The position numbers and the translations under genes were made by a program. A stretch of 64,000 nt of DNA, taken from Bacteroidota bacterium (GTDB lineage Bacteria; Bacteroidota; Bacteroidia; Cytophagales; Cytophagaceae). Positions within the stretch are counted from its first letter, which is position 1. Each line of letters starts with the position of its first letter. Shown here in pieces: positions 1-8,010 of the stretch. The stretch is from NCBI GenBank assembly GCA_023428135.1, contig JAEYZG010000040.1:1-64000 (forward strand), written 5' to 3'. Under the pieces are notes generated by a model that worked only from the letters and a program-made list of their open reading frames with translations, was not told where the DNA came from and ran no database searches.

Positions 1-135
1 AAAGGAATTGTGATAAAATGCCAGATATAATCTCTTGCACATATATAAAAACAGCTTAAGTTTATATCTTTACATAAAAAAAAACGGTTGACCTTCCGAT
101 ATTTAAGGTCTAAAAAAAACATGGAAAATAAAATA

Positions 136-154
136 AAGCCATGTGAAATGGCTT
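136..154. terminator. hairpin, possible bidirectional terminator
   Basis: Seven-base stem (AAGCCAT / ATGGCTT) with a five-base loop. Read on the minus strand it is followed by a T-rich tract (TTATTTTATTTT). It could therefore end transcription of the minus-strand gene whose stop is at 382, although it lies about 230 bp downstream of that stop. The distance and the nearby mobile repeats keep confidence low. Confidence 0.35.
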
Positions 155-340
155 TGTTAATTCCTTAGGTTGACGGCTATGGTGCAGACACCAGCCGGGG
201 AGGATAACCAAGATATTCTCTATGATCTGTGATAAAAGAAATCTATTATCACCTTCTCAATAAAAGCTTGTTTAGTTTCCAGATCAAATGAAGATGATTA
301 GGCATATGGGATAACAATAAATAGTTACCAATCCATTCTC
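155..340. repeat. remnant of palindromic elements (family 2 end joined to family 1 interior)
   Basis: Bases 155-202 match the right end of the family 2 element (GTTGACGGC followed by GGTGCAGACACC and CCGGGGAG). The following 100-130 bases resemble a degenerate family 1 interior (a TCTGTGATAAAAG motif, then TTATCA). The stretch from 1 to 381 has no convincing gene, and most of it is this repeat debris. Confidence 0.55.
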
Positions 341-381
341 AACTTGTTCTTTCATTAGATCGTCATTTTCTACAAATCTTA

Positions 382-1797
382 TCACTTATTTACACGCAAC
401 AGTCCCTTTGATTTAATTGATTCAGATTCGATTGCAACTATGTATAGACCTGATGGCAATTGGGAAATGTTAATTTCCCCATCTGTTAAATGCATTTTTT
501 CCATTTGCATAATTTTACCGAAAATATCTGTGATTACAATCTGGTATTCATCACTTGATGGCAAATCAAATTTAACTCTGTCTGAACTTGGGTTTGGATA
601 AAAAGTAATGTTTTTATAGGAAGAGTTCAATATTGAAGTAAGGTCTTCAGTATCTGTAAATGTGCCAACCGTAATATTATTTTTTCTGTAAGCAATAAGT
701 TTTTGTTCTGTCGCACTATTTCCTCCATAACTGTAATGGGAATACGTCATTCCCAAACCTACTTTGTATACGTCGGTGAGCATACTTTCAACATTATTCA
801 AATAATGATACTCCAAAACCATATCAGAATTTTGTGTAAATCTGCCAAAATCGGATTTAATGATATAGCTTATTACACCATTAGAGTCTGTCTGCAATTC
901 GTTATATTGGAGAGAACATATTCCGGATTTAATTGCCAATGGTAATCTTTTCTTAGTATTGCTAAGAACAATATAAAAATGTCTATCTATTATTGAATAA
1001 AAGGTTTGGGAAGTATAACTGTCTGTGATTTTTTGGTTTCCTTGCACATGATATTTGATTGTATCACCGTTTATTTGTTTAGATTTTATTTCATATTTTT
1101 CTCTGGTGCTGTTTGCCCCATGTCCATAATTTATTATTACATATTCAAAGATGTCTCCAACCTCATAATTGAAATAATCCCTTTCATCAGGAATAATTAA
1201 ACCTAACCTTCTTTCTTCAATTCCAGCAAGTTTCCATTGTTTTTTCAAGGCATGTTTGGTAAAATAAATCATTCCATAATTTTCCGAAAGGAGAATCGTA
1301 TCTCCGCTGGATAAGAGAATTGTTTTGATTGAATCATGTATTCCTAATATCTGTGTGGTTAAAGAACTGCTAATTTTGGCAGTGACAGAATAAGTAGTAT
1401 CAAATATCCATTTTTCATCAATTGGAGTAAATGGTGCTATAGCAAAGGTGTCATCTCCATAGAATCTATAAACATTGCCTTCTTTTCTAATTTTCTTTTG
1501 GAGGAAATCTCCCTGGTCTTTCAGATAGATTTTATCCTGGAGGTATGGATAGCCGCAATAATCCTCTTTGAATACAGAACAATTTTTACACAGTTTTATA
1601 AATCTGTTTAGATGATAAATGGTATCAGACCCTTTTACAGAAATTGAATCAACCCAGATAGGCGTTGGTATTTTTTGAGAAGGGGAAGAAACAAAGTTGA
1701 ATGTTTCTTTTGAACTTACCGGTTGCCAATTCTGAGCTGAGCAGATAAAAACAAGGAAGTTGGAGACGAATATTAGTTTTAACGATAATTGTTTCAT
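382..1797 (-). CDS. exported protein with T9SS type A C-terminal sorting domain
   Basis: A 471-residue protein with an N-terminal signal peptide (basic start, hydrophobic core, cut near CSAQ) and a typical type IX sorting domain over about the last 75 residues. That domain starts at NITFYPNPSSDRVKF and runs through ITDIFGKI to LPSGLYIVAI and the basic end LLRVNK. Such domains direct export across the outer membrane by T9SS and surface attachment or release. The central 370 residues are not recognised; they are rich in beta-prone segments and contain a Cys pair (KLCKNC). The gene stands alone, with repeat-rich DNA on both sides, so no operon partner suggests a function. Confidence 0.85.
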   Translation of the reverse strand: MKQLSLKLIFVSNFLVFICSAQNWQPVSSKETFNFVSSPSQKIPTPIWVDSISVKGSDTIYHLNRFIKLCKNCSVFKEDYCGYPYLQDKIYLKDQGDFLQKKIRKEGNVYRFYGDDTFAIAPFTPIDEKWIFDTTYSVTAKISSSLTTQILGIHDSIKTILLSSGDTILLSENYGMIYFTKHALKKQWKLAGIEERRLGLIIPDERDYFNYEVGDIFEYVIINYGHGANSTREKYEIKSKQINGDTIKYHVQGNQKITDSYTSQTFYSIIDRHFYIVLSNTKKRLPLAIKSGICSLQYNELQTDSNGVISYIIKSDFGRFTQNSDMVLEYHYLNNVESMLTDVYKVGLGMTYSHYSYGGNSATEQKLIAYRKNNITVGTFTDTEDLTSILNSSYKNITFYPNPSSDRVKFDLPSSDEYQIVITDIFGKIMQMEKMHLTDGEINISQLPSGLYIVAIESESIKSKGLLRVNK

Positions 1798-1984
1798 AAA
1801 AAAGTTATATGGGTAAGTAGCTAGTTTAATTTGTGTAAAAGAATCAAATCAAAAATTATGATAATTGATCTGGGTTAGATTGTTAATCTATTTTTCATGT
1901 TAGAAAGTTTAGACACTATGAGCAATCTACAATAAAAGTATAAAAATGTAACCATTTAGCTTTCAATTTTTTAAAATCCTATAA

Positions 1985-2079
1985 AAATTAGAATTCTATT
2001 CCCTGTAATCTGTGATAAAAGAATATCTTTTTATCACCTTCCAAATAAAATGATGCAGATGACCATTGATAATCTCCGG
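1985..2079. repeat. degenerate family 1 palindromic-element interior
   Basis: The sequence CTGTAATCTGTGATAAAAG followed by a TTATCA motif and GATGCAGATGA matches the inside of the family 1 elements seen intact at 4757 and 5201, but lacks the expected ends. It abuts the family 2 element beginning at 2080, giving a compound structure like the one at 155-340. Bases 1798-1984 are AT-rich and show nothing else recognisable. Confidence 0.5.
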
Positions 2080-2353
2080 TTCCCCGGCCGGTGTCTGCAC
2101 CAAACCGTCAACTTAAAGAATCCTTGCTTGGTCATGTTGAGCTTGCGAAACATCTGAACTTGCAAAAAGAATAAAGATTGACCTATCTGGTAGAATGGTT
2201 ATTTAAATGGTAATCTTTGTAACTATCAGATCCTTCGCAGGGCTCAGGATGATAGGTGCAGACACGGCCGGGGAGCAAGGATGATACAACAGCTGATCGC
2301 AGTTTACTAAACAATGTTAAGTTGACGGTATGATGCTGACACCAGCCGGGGAG
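2080..2353. mobile_element. family 2 palindromic (MITE/REPIN-like) element, about 274 bp
   Basis: The left end (CCCCGGCCGGTGTCTGCACC then CCGTCAACTTAA) and right end (TTAAGTTGACGG, then GCTGACACCAGCCGGGGAG) are inverted copies of each other over about 35 bases. The interior contains GAGCTTGCGAAACATCTGAA and ATCCTTCGCAGGGCTCAGG, and a third GGTGCAGACAC end-like sequence at 2255-2274. There is no coding capacity beyond chance reading frames. The same outer ends bound the family 1 elements, so both were probably mobilised by one enzyme encoded elsewhere. Confidence 0.65.
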
Positions 2354-2389
2354 AAGATTGCAAATCCGCAAGAGCGAAGAGAATGGATA

Positions 2390-3202
2390 TTACAGCAATC
2401 CATAAGCTATCGACTTGGAAAGCAGTTCTCCTGTATTTTTTGCATCCATCTTCTTCAGCATCTTTTTCCGGTGGTTATAAACAGTATGCTCACTTATAAA
2501 TAGCATGTCGCTGATTTCATTGCTCGATTTTCCATGCCTCATTAAGTTCAGAATCTCAAGCTCTCTTATGGAAAGAATATTTGGTTCAGAATCTGAAAGG
2601 TAATTTTTTGTAAAAATGGGATGATAAACTCCATCTTCATTCTTCTTTGAGATTCCAAGAGTCATATTTCCGTCATGCTTAAAATCACTGATATCTGTAA
2701 CCAGAATTAATGCTATACTAGCTTTTTTACAATCATCACCATGAATAACTGACAATTGCTGCAGAAAACTACCAAGAGATCCGTCTTTACGAAATGCATT
2801 ATAATTAAAAGTAACGCGGAGGTCTTTGATTTCCTCAAGACTTGTGCAGCGATCAAAATGATCGAACATGATAGGGAAAATTTGATTATGAATAATTTTA
2901 AGCTGTTCCTCCGGCAAAAGGGATATCGTCATCTGAATACCCTTCTCATAAAATTCTTCATGTGAATACCCTGTTACACTTTTAACACTTTCACTCATGT
3001 ATATGTAGCCCAGGGTCGAAAAATCTAAAATACTTATCACCCCATGAAACTCCTTCAACAGCTGAGATAACTGAAGATTATCAATCAGGCCCTTTTCCCT
3101 TTCGCCTGTTAGCCGGTGCTCTGATATATAACCGGTAAATATCTTTACTGCTTCCTTGTGGTGATGGATATAAGACTTTGGGCTTTGTTTGGAATAAGGC
3201 AT
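2390..3202 (-). CDS. PAS-containing LuxR-family transcriptional regulator
   Basis: A 270-residue cytoplasmic regulator with no membrane segment. Residues about 48-175 look like a PAS sensor fold (FSTLGYIYMSESVKSVTGYS, and FRKDGSLGSF in the later strands). Residues 208-268 form a LuxR/GerE helix-turn-helix (LSIRELEILNLMRHGKSSNE, then ISEHTVYNHRKKMLKKM). This layout is common in Bacteroidota, where such proteins bind DNA in response to a small ligand or partner, but the signal here is unknown. It starts at an ATG and is monocistronic. Its targets cannot be read from the context, although exported proteins flank it on both sides. Confidence 0.8.
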   Translation of the reverse strand: MPYSKQSPKSYIHHHKEAVKIFTGYISEHRLTGEREKGLIDNLQLSQLLKEFHGVISILDFSTLGYIYMSESVKSVTGYSHEEFYEKGIQMTISLLPEEQLKIIHNQIFPIMFDHFDRCTSLEEIKDLRVTFNYNAFRKDGSLGSFLQQLSVIHGDDCKKASIALILVTDISDFKHDGNMTLGISKKNEDGVYHPIFTKNYLSDSEPNILSIRELEILNLMRHGKSSNEISDMLFISEHTVYNHRKKMLKKMDAKNTGELLSKSIAYGLL

Positions 3203-3491
3203 AAATATTCGAACAGTTTTTCGTAATCTATCCTAAGATAGTTCATTTTACGTAACTCTCCATATTTTTACTAGTTTCAGGAAAAGCTTTTTAATAGAAA
3301 AGCAAGTGCCGGTCCATAAGACTGAAATATTTTCCACACCTGGCAAACCGGGTACTTACAACGGAAGTATAAAAAAAGCTTCCTTTTCAGAGCAGCCTTT
3401 TAATACAATCTAAGTTATTTAATATAAAGCAGGGAGTATTCCATATAAAGAAACGTAACATAAATGCTATTGAGTCCAAATACAATCCAGA

Positions 3492-3625
3492 GCTCCAACC
3501 TGGAGCATAATGAGTAGTTCCGGATTTGGATTTGCTGTCAGGTTTGGGATCAATCGGAATAGCTGGGATTCATCTAGTTGTTTCCAGCTCCGATTGATGC
3601 CATCGCTTCAAGCGATGGCATCAAT
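3492..3625. repeat. two intergenic inverted repeats
   Basis: At 3492-3506 there is a GCTCCA/TGGAGC hairpin with a three-base loop. At 3593-3625 lies a near-perfect palindrome of 16-base arms (ATTGATGCCATCGCTT and its complement) around a single C. The latter is just upstream of the chimeric gene that starts near 3699, and could be a regulatory or mobile-element relic. The rest of 3203-3698 is AT-rich; a weak hairpin (GGAAG/CTTCC, 3363-3383) is followed by TTTT. Confidence 0.6.
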
Positions 3626-3698
3626 TATACTAGCGGGGGATTACCAATGCTCGCAATTACTTTGTTGTCTTTGGGCTTTTTAATTGGTATATTTAGTT

Positions 3699-4679
3699 GT
3701 GAAAAAAACATTCGTCTTTTTGCTTCATGTCGGCTTCTGGGCTTGCTATTTCCTGCTGGTATTTATCGCTTTAGCTTTATACTATAGAAGCAACCATGAT
3801 ATATCCCGTGTGATGAATGCTTTAAACACCATTTTTCTATTTGCATTTATTCCTTCCGTCGGATCCTTTTATTCTTATTATTTTCTTTTGTTTGCAAAAT
3901 ATCTTCAAAAGAAGAAGATATTTCAATCCATATTCATAGGAATACTTATTTCACTAGTAGTAGCCATCTTGGCATATATTTTACTGCGCTTTTTTATTGA
4001 ATCAGGCCGCATACTTGATATGGATGAGGGAGGTAAAAATGGCAGATCTACTGCACCTCAGACAATATTGGTGATGACCATTATCGGCTTGTTAAGCGGG
4101 AATTTAAATCTGAGTAGCGAAAAGTCTGATATCTCAGATTTTATTTATGATAAAAAAGGAAATCTGATCAGGCATACCCAGAAAGATGAATACAACACGA
4201 CTATAGAGAAGGTCTATTATTACCGTGGTGATACCGTATTCGAAGATTGCCGGGACAAAAATGCTCCATTTGAACGAAGGATTAATATTTATACAATTAA
4301 TAAATATGGAAAAATAATAACTTCATATACGTGGGGGGAGGAATCACAATTTTTTGATATTTATGATCGGGATAAAAAAATGGCAACTGTCAATAGTAGA
4401 TATCCTAAGCTTTATAATACCTTATTTTGCTATAGTACAGATGGTCGTTTGCTTACATATGAATATGATCACGATAGAAAATTATATGAATTTATTTACA
4501 GTACAGATAATAAGCTAGTCAAAATAGAGCATATCCAAGGTCAGCGGGTAGTTGAAAGAAGTGAATATTCCTATGGGGAAAATGGGTTGCCGGTTAAGAT
4601 CACACGATGGGAAGGGATATATTACTATTATGATTTTAATAATAAAAATTACTATACTCTTGAGTATGAATTTTATTAA
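3699..4679 (+). CDS. apparent chimera: sensor-kinase-like membrane domain joined to a YD-repeat-like tail
   Basis: The first 100 residues hold three hydrophobic segments in the pattern KKTFVFLLHVGFWACYFLLV, seen in the N-terminal membrane domain of LytS/YehU-type (His_kinase family) sensor kinases. No kinase domain follows. After about residue 135 (near 4100) the sequence becomes a soluble tail with motifs such as DFIYDKKGNLIRHTQ, FCYSTDGRLLTYEYD and YSYGENGLPVKITRWEG, as in RHS/YD-repeat proteins. I place the start at the GTG at 3699; a TTG at 3684 would add five residues. The abrupt change suggests fusion of a broken kinase gene with another gene. A natural membrane-anchored protein cannot be excluded. 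Confidence 0.55.
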   Translation: MKKTFVFLLHVGFWACYFLLVFIALALYYRSNHDISRVMNALNTIFLFAFIPSVGSFYSYYFLLFAKYLQKKKIFQSIFIGILISLVVAILAYILLRFFIESGRILDMDEGGKNGRSTAPQTILVMTIIGLLSGNLNLSSEKSDISDFIYDKKGNLIRHTQKDEYNTTIEKVYYYRGDTVFEDCRDKNAPFERRINIYTINKYGKIITSYTWGEESQFFDIYDRDKKMATVNSRYPKLYNTLFCYSTDGRLLTYEYDHDRKLYEFIYSTDNKLVKIEHIQGQRVVERSEYSYGENGLPVKITRWEGIYYYYDFNNKNYYTLEYEFY

Positions 4680-4756
4680 GCGGTATAGGCTTTAAATAGG
4701 AATATTCTTATTTTGTAAGTTTGGGAAAGTGTTTTTCCTTTAACTTAAGGAATCAG

Positions 4757-5013
4757 CTCCCCGGCCGGTGTCTGCACTGGACGGAATCTATCAATAACAG
4801 CTTAGCCAAAATATTCTCTGTAATCTGTGATAAAAGAATACATTATCATATCAAATAAATTGAAGCAGAAGATCGATAGTCATCAGGCATTATTATTCTT
4901 AGCTGGTTTAATTCAAGAATAAAAAGGAATAATAAGTAAAAAATGTAACCATGTATTATTTAATGCAGCACTTTGGGAAAGATTCCGTCCGGTGCAGACA
5001 CCGGGCCGGGGAG
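4757..5013. mobile_element. family 1 palindromic (MITE/REPIN-like) element, full length
   Basis: A 257-bp element bounded by inverted ends of about 32 bases: CTCCCCGGCCGGTGTCTGCA followed by a GGACGGAATC block at the left, and GATTCCGTCCGGTGCAGACA followed by CCGGGCCGGGGAG at the right. Each end is itself an imperfect palindrome (CCGGTG TCTG CACCGG). The interior has an AT-rich inverted repeat (TATTATTCTT and AAGAATAA...AATAATA). No transposase is encoded. A nearly identical copy lies at 5201-5456. Confidence 0.75.
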
Positions 5014-5166
5014 AATACAAATGGAGCATTGGAAGATACTTGTGTTAAAAAGTCAGATGAAAAGGACTTGTTAAAATCTATGGGAATAAGGGAACATATA
5101 GCAGATATAGTAGAAGGTGGTAAAGATGCTTTTAAAAAACGAGAAGAGAAATATGGATTTAATTAA
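5014..5166 (+). pseudogene. 3' coding remnant between two palindromic elements
   Basis: Directly after the right end of the element at 4757-5013, an open frame of 50 codons ends at a TAA at 5164-5166. Its composition is protein-like and strongly charged (KKSDEKDLLKSMGIREHIAD, then EGGKDAFKKREEKYGFN). The only upstream ATG lies inside the mobile element, so I read this as the tail of a gene truncated by the element. The family is not recognised. Confidence 0.45.
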
Positions 5167-5200
5167 TAGGTCATAATAACTATTCTATTACTATGTTCAG

Positions 5201-5456
5201 CTCCCCGTCCGGTGTCTGCACCGGACGGAATCTATCAATAACAGCTTAGCCAAAATATTCTCTGTAATCTGTGATAAAAGAATACATTATCATTTCAAAT
5301 AAATTGAAGCAGAAGATCGATAGTCATCAGGCATTATTATTCTTAGCTGGTTTAATTCAAGAATAAAAAGGAATAATAAGTGAAAAATGTAACCATGTAT
5401 TATTTAATGCAGCACTTTGGGAAAGATTCCGTCCGGTGCAGACACCGGCCGGGGAG
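5201..5456. mobile_element. family 1 palindromic (MITE/REPIN-like) element, full length
   Basis: A 256-bp copy almost identical to the one at 4757-5013, with the same CTCCCCG...GGGGAG ends, the same TCTGTGATAAAAGAATACAT segment and the same interior hairpin. The near identity over its whole length points to recent duplication. A third, left-truncated copy follows directly at 5457. Confidence 0.75.
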
Positions 5457-5650
5457 GAATCTGAGATTAAAGAATACCTTATCATTTCAAAAAAAATGAA
5501 GCAGAAGATCGATAGTCATCAGGCATTATTATTCTTAGCTGGTTTAATTCAAGAATAAAAAGGAATAATAAGTAAAAATGTAACCATGTATTATTTAATG
5601 CAGCACTTTGGGAAAGATTCCGTCCGGTGCAGACACCGGCCGGGGGGGAG
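5457..5650. mobile_element. family 1 palindromic element, left end missing
   Basis: This copy lacks roughly the first 60 bases but keeps the interior (GAAGCAGAAGATCGATAGTC and onwards) and the right end (GTCCGGTGCAGACACCGGCC, then a G run and AG). It is joined directly to the preceding copy without spacer, so the pair forms a tandem. The G run at the right end is one or two bases longer than in the other copies. Confidence 0.7.
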
Positions 5651-5675
5651 GGCAGTCGTGATATCTTGATAACTG

Positions 5676-6278
5676 CTAAAACTTATACCCTAATGTCACA
5701 AATGTATTAAAAGCCTTTATTCTATTATCGGCAGGTATATTAATAAATTTGTTGAAAGTAAATTGGTAACGACTCGTCAGGTGCCAATAAATAGTATCGT
5801 TTATGTTGCATCCTAAAGTAATACCTCCAAGGCCTGCAATTAAGAATGAATTGAACTTTGGGTCAAAGGGGAAATAAGAAGATGAACCTATTTTGAACAT
5901 AGGAGAAACACCAATGTGCGCCCCTAATACAAATGACTTATGAAGAGGAAATAAATTAAAGGTTATTGGCGCTTCAATATATTTGCCTTTTACTCTGACT
6001 ATTTTATCTGAAAGGACAAATCCATTAATATCTGTAAAAGTTGCCAATCCCTTATATCCATATGTTGAATAGCTGGGCTCAATTCCTATATCGAATATTT
6101 TTGAAATGCCTGGATAAAAAACAAGGCCAAATGAAGGTGAAAATATAGAATTAACATTTTTTATGTAAGGACTTTCAATGTCTACTTTACTAAAGTTAAT
6201 CCCTCCTTTAATTCCAATTGACTGAGAGAATGTAATAAGGGGCAAAAGTGTAAAGATTAAAATAAAAATCTTCTTCAT
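5676..6278 (-). CDS. outer-membrane beta-barrel protein (PorT/OMP_b-brl type)
   Basis: A 200-residue protein starting at the ATG at 6278 (MKKIFILIFTLLPLITFSQS), which gives a clean signal peptide. The open frame continues upstream to 6347, but that adds an implausible leader. After the signal the sequence has alternating hydrophobic beta strands with Gly turns (IGIKGGINFSKVD, then SFGLVFYPG, FDIGIEPSYSTYGYKG) and ends in an aromatic strand (FNTFVTLGYKF). This is typical of the outer-membrane beta-barrel family 2 / PorT-like proteins of Bacteroidota. No partner gene is adjacent, and the ligand or role is unknown. Confidence 0.75.
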   Translation of the reverse strand: MKKIFILIFTLLPLITFSQSIGIKGGINFSKVDIESPYIKNVNSIFSPSFGLVFYPGISKIFDIGIEPSYSTYGYKGLATFTDINGFVLSDKIVRVKGKYIEAPITFNLFPLHKSFVLGAHIGVSPMFKIGSSSYFPFDPKFNSFLIAGLGGITLGCNINDTIYWHLTSRYQFTFNKFINIPADNRIKAFNTFVTLGYKF

Positions 6279-6409
6279 TGTGTTAAGGTTTATTGTTGAA
6301 TAATTAAAAATAAGTACCAAATTATCGAACAATAAAGATTTATCCAAAGAAAGGATTTTATTCTTTTTAAACCGTTAAAAATGAAAAGAATAAAGGTGGG
6401 GCATTATGA

Positions 6410-6562
6410 CTCCCCGGATGGTATCTGCACCATAGCCGTCAACTTAACATTGTTTAGTAAACTGCGATCAACTGTTGTGTCATCCTGAGCCCTGCGAAGG
6501 AACTGATAGTTACAATAAGATTACCATTTAAATAACCATTCTACCAGATAGGTCAATCTTGA
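6410..6562. mobile_element. family 2 palindromic element, left half
   Basis: It begins with CTCCCCGGATGGTATCTGCA and continues with the CCGTCAACTTAA motif and CATCCTGAGCCCTGCGAAGG. These are the inverse of segments within the full family 2 copy at 2080-2353. It stops where a family 1 copy begins at 6563, so the right half appears deleted or replaced. Confidence 0.6.
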
Positions 6563-6753
6563 CTCCCCGGATGGTGTCTGCACCGTCCGGAATCTCTCAA
6601 TTATTGCTTAACCAAAATATTTACTGTAATCTGTAATAAAAGAATATCTTTTTTTTATCACCTTTCAAACAATAAGTAAAAAAAGTTGCCCCTAGATTAT
6701 TTAATGCAGCACTTATGGAAAGGTTCTGTCCGGTGCAGACACCGGCCGGCGAG
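6563..6753. mobile_element. family 1 palindromic element with internal deletion
   Basis: Both ends are present (CTCCCCGGATGGTGTCTGCA at the left, GTCCGGTGCAGACACCGGCC at the right). About 65 bp of the interior, including the GAAGCAGAAGATCGATAGTC block, is missing, leaving 191 bp. It lies 24 bp beyond the 3' end of the PorP/SprF gene. Confidence 0.65.
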
Positions 6754-6777
6754 GAACAGAATATAGGTGGAGCATTA

Positions 6778-7818
6778 TTAGAATTCAGGACATGGCAATA
6801 CTTTAAGTTTTTTTATAGCCTTCTTCTTATTGAATATATAGGTAATATTCAGTTCATGTGCTCCGGCAGTGCGGGCTGGTCTTAATTTGGAAACGATAAA
6901 ATCATAGCTGTATGTAAGCCTGAATTGCTTTATTCTCCATCCGGCAAGTATGATCATAGATTCGTTATTCTGAAGTCTGGAATTATACTTCTTTACCGGA
7001 ATACCTCTGTACCACACTCCAAGAACATATTCGTTATAAAAGGCATACACTCCTAAATCCAGCTGGTCTGATTTACCCTGAAACTTATATTGGAATGTTG
7101 GGATAAGGTAAAGCGATTGTGTAACATATCCCATGTGATTTTTCGAATCTCCTTTAATGGCTTCAATTCTGTAGCCCGCAGTAATTGAATGTTTTAAAGG
7201 TAGATGGCTACTTTCATTCCAGTAAGATTGGTTAGGTCTGTTCAAATGACTTCCTGCATAAGAAACCCATATTTTTCTGGAATATAAAACCATACCTGAA
7301 CCTATATCAGCAAATGTTTTTCTATTTGAATTATAATGTGGATCATTAGTAGGGTTGCCTGTTAATCCCTGGTCATCAAATTGGTCAGGGTATTTAAGAT
7401 GGGTATAATCAATTGATCTGCTAATGAGTCCCAATTGTATTGCAGGTCTTAATGCAAGATTTTCTGAAAGTCCTATTTCATAAGAGTACTGCAGAGCTGC
7501 TTCAGTTGAATTGATGTAATTTTTCCCTTGCCAGTCTTTCAGAATATATGCACCAACTCCGCTTTTATATTTCTCAAAATATCTGTCATAAGATAAATAG
7601 GAGGTGGTGTACTTAGCGTCCAAAGAAGGCCATTGCAAGCGTTGGTGAAATGTAATTCTGTCAGCATGTGCGCTTCCTGCAAAAGCGGGATTTAAGTATA
7701 ATGAGGCTGCATAAAACTGCGAAAATTGAATGTCCTGACATTTCACTTCAAATGTAAATGCTGAGAAAATCAAACATATAATTAAAGTGAATTGATTTCT
7801 TAAACTTATAAGGTTCAA
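6778..7818 (-). CDS. PorP/SprF-family type IX secretion outer-membrane protein
   Basis: A 346-residue protein with a signal peptide and the family hallmark directly after cleavage: QDIQFSQFYAASLYLNPAFA, then GSAHADRITFHQRLQWP. The rest shows repeated beta strands of an outer-membrane barrel (LSYDRYFEKYKSGVGAYILK and later AGWRIKQFRLTYSYDF). Family members work with T9SS, often as dedicated partners that present type B (CHU_C) cargo on the surface. This gene is divergent from such a cargo gene (8011-16053), which supports a pair. No ATG or GTG lies at the expected start; the best start is the TTG at 7818 after an A-rich stretch. Confidence 0.85.
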   Translation of the reverse strand: MNLISLRNQFTLIICLIFSAFTFEVKCQDIQFSQFYAASLYLNPAFAGSAHADRITFHQRLQWPSLDAKYTTSYLSYDRYFEKYKSGVGAYILKDWQGKNYINSTEAALQYSYEIGLSENLALRPAIQLGLISRSIDYTHLKYPDQFDDQGLTGNPTNDPHYNSNRKTFADIGSGMVLYSRKIWVSYAGSHLNRPNQSYWNESSHLPLKHSITAGYRIEAIKGDSKNHMGYVTQSLYLIPTFQYKFQGKSDQLDLGVYAFYNEYVLGVWYRGIPVKKYNSRLQNNESMIILAGWRIKQFRLTYSYDFIVSKLRPARTAGAHELNITYIFNKKKAIKKLKVLPCPEF

Positions 7819-8010
7819 TTTTTTTATACTATTTATAATTGAAGCGAAAGTGTAAGTTCTTTTAATGATGATTGAGACCTTATCTTTCAGATGTTTTTAT
7901 TTATGAATGGAAAATGATTTGGAGTAGAAACGACATTTATAGTATAAGCAGTATATCCGGATTGATAAATTGCCTCTGTAATAAAAAGTATAAATGACGT
8001 TTATGTGTAA

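Noticed and set aside
2183..2371. 62-codon minus-strand frame
   Set aside because: It runs through the palindromic element at 2080-2353 and consists of repeat sequence.
3578..3787. 69-codon plus-strand frame before the chimeric gene
   Set aside because: It covers the palindrome and overlaps the start of the better-supported frame; no domain.
4951..5166. 71-codon frame as a complete small gene
   Set aside because: Its first 20 codons lie in the mobile element; only the part after 5013 looks like protein, so it is listed as a remnant.
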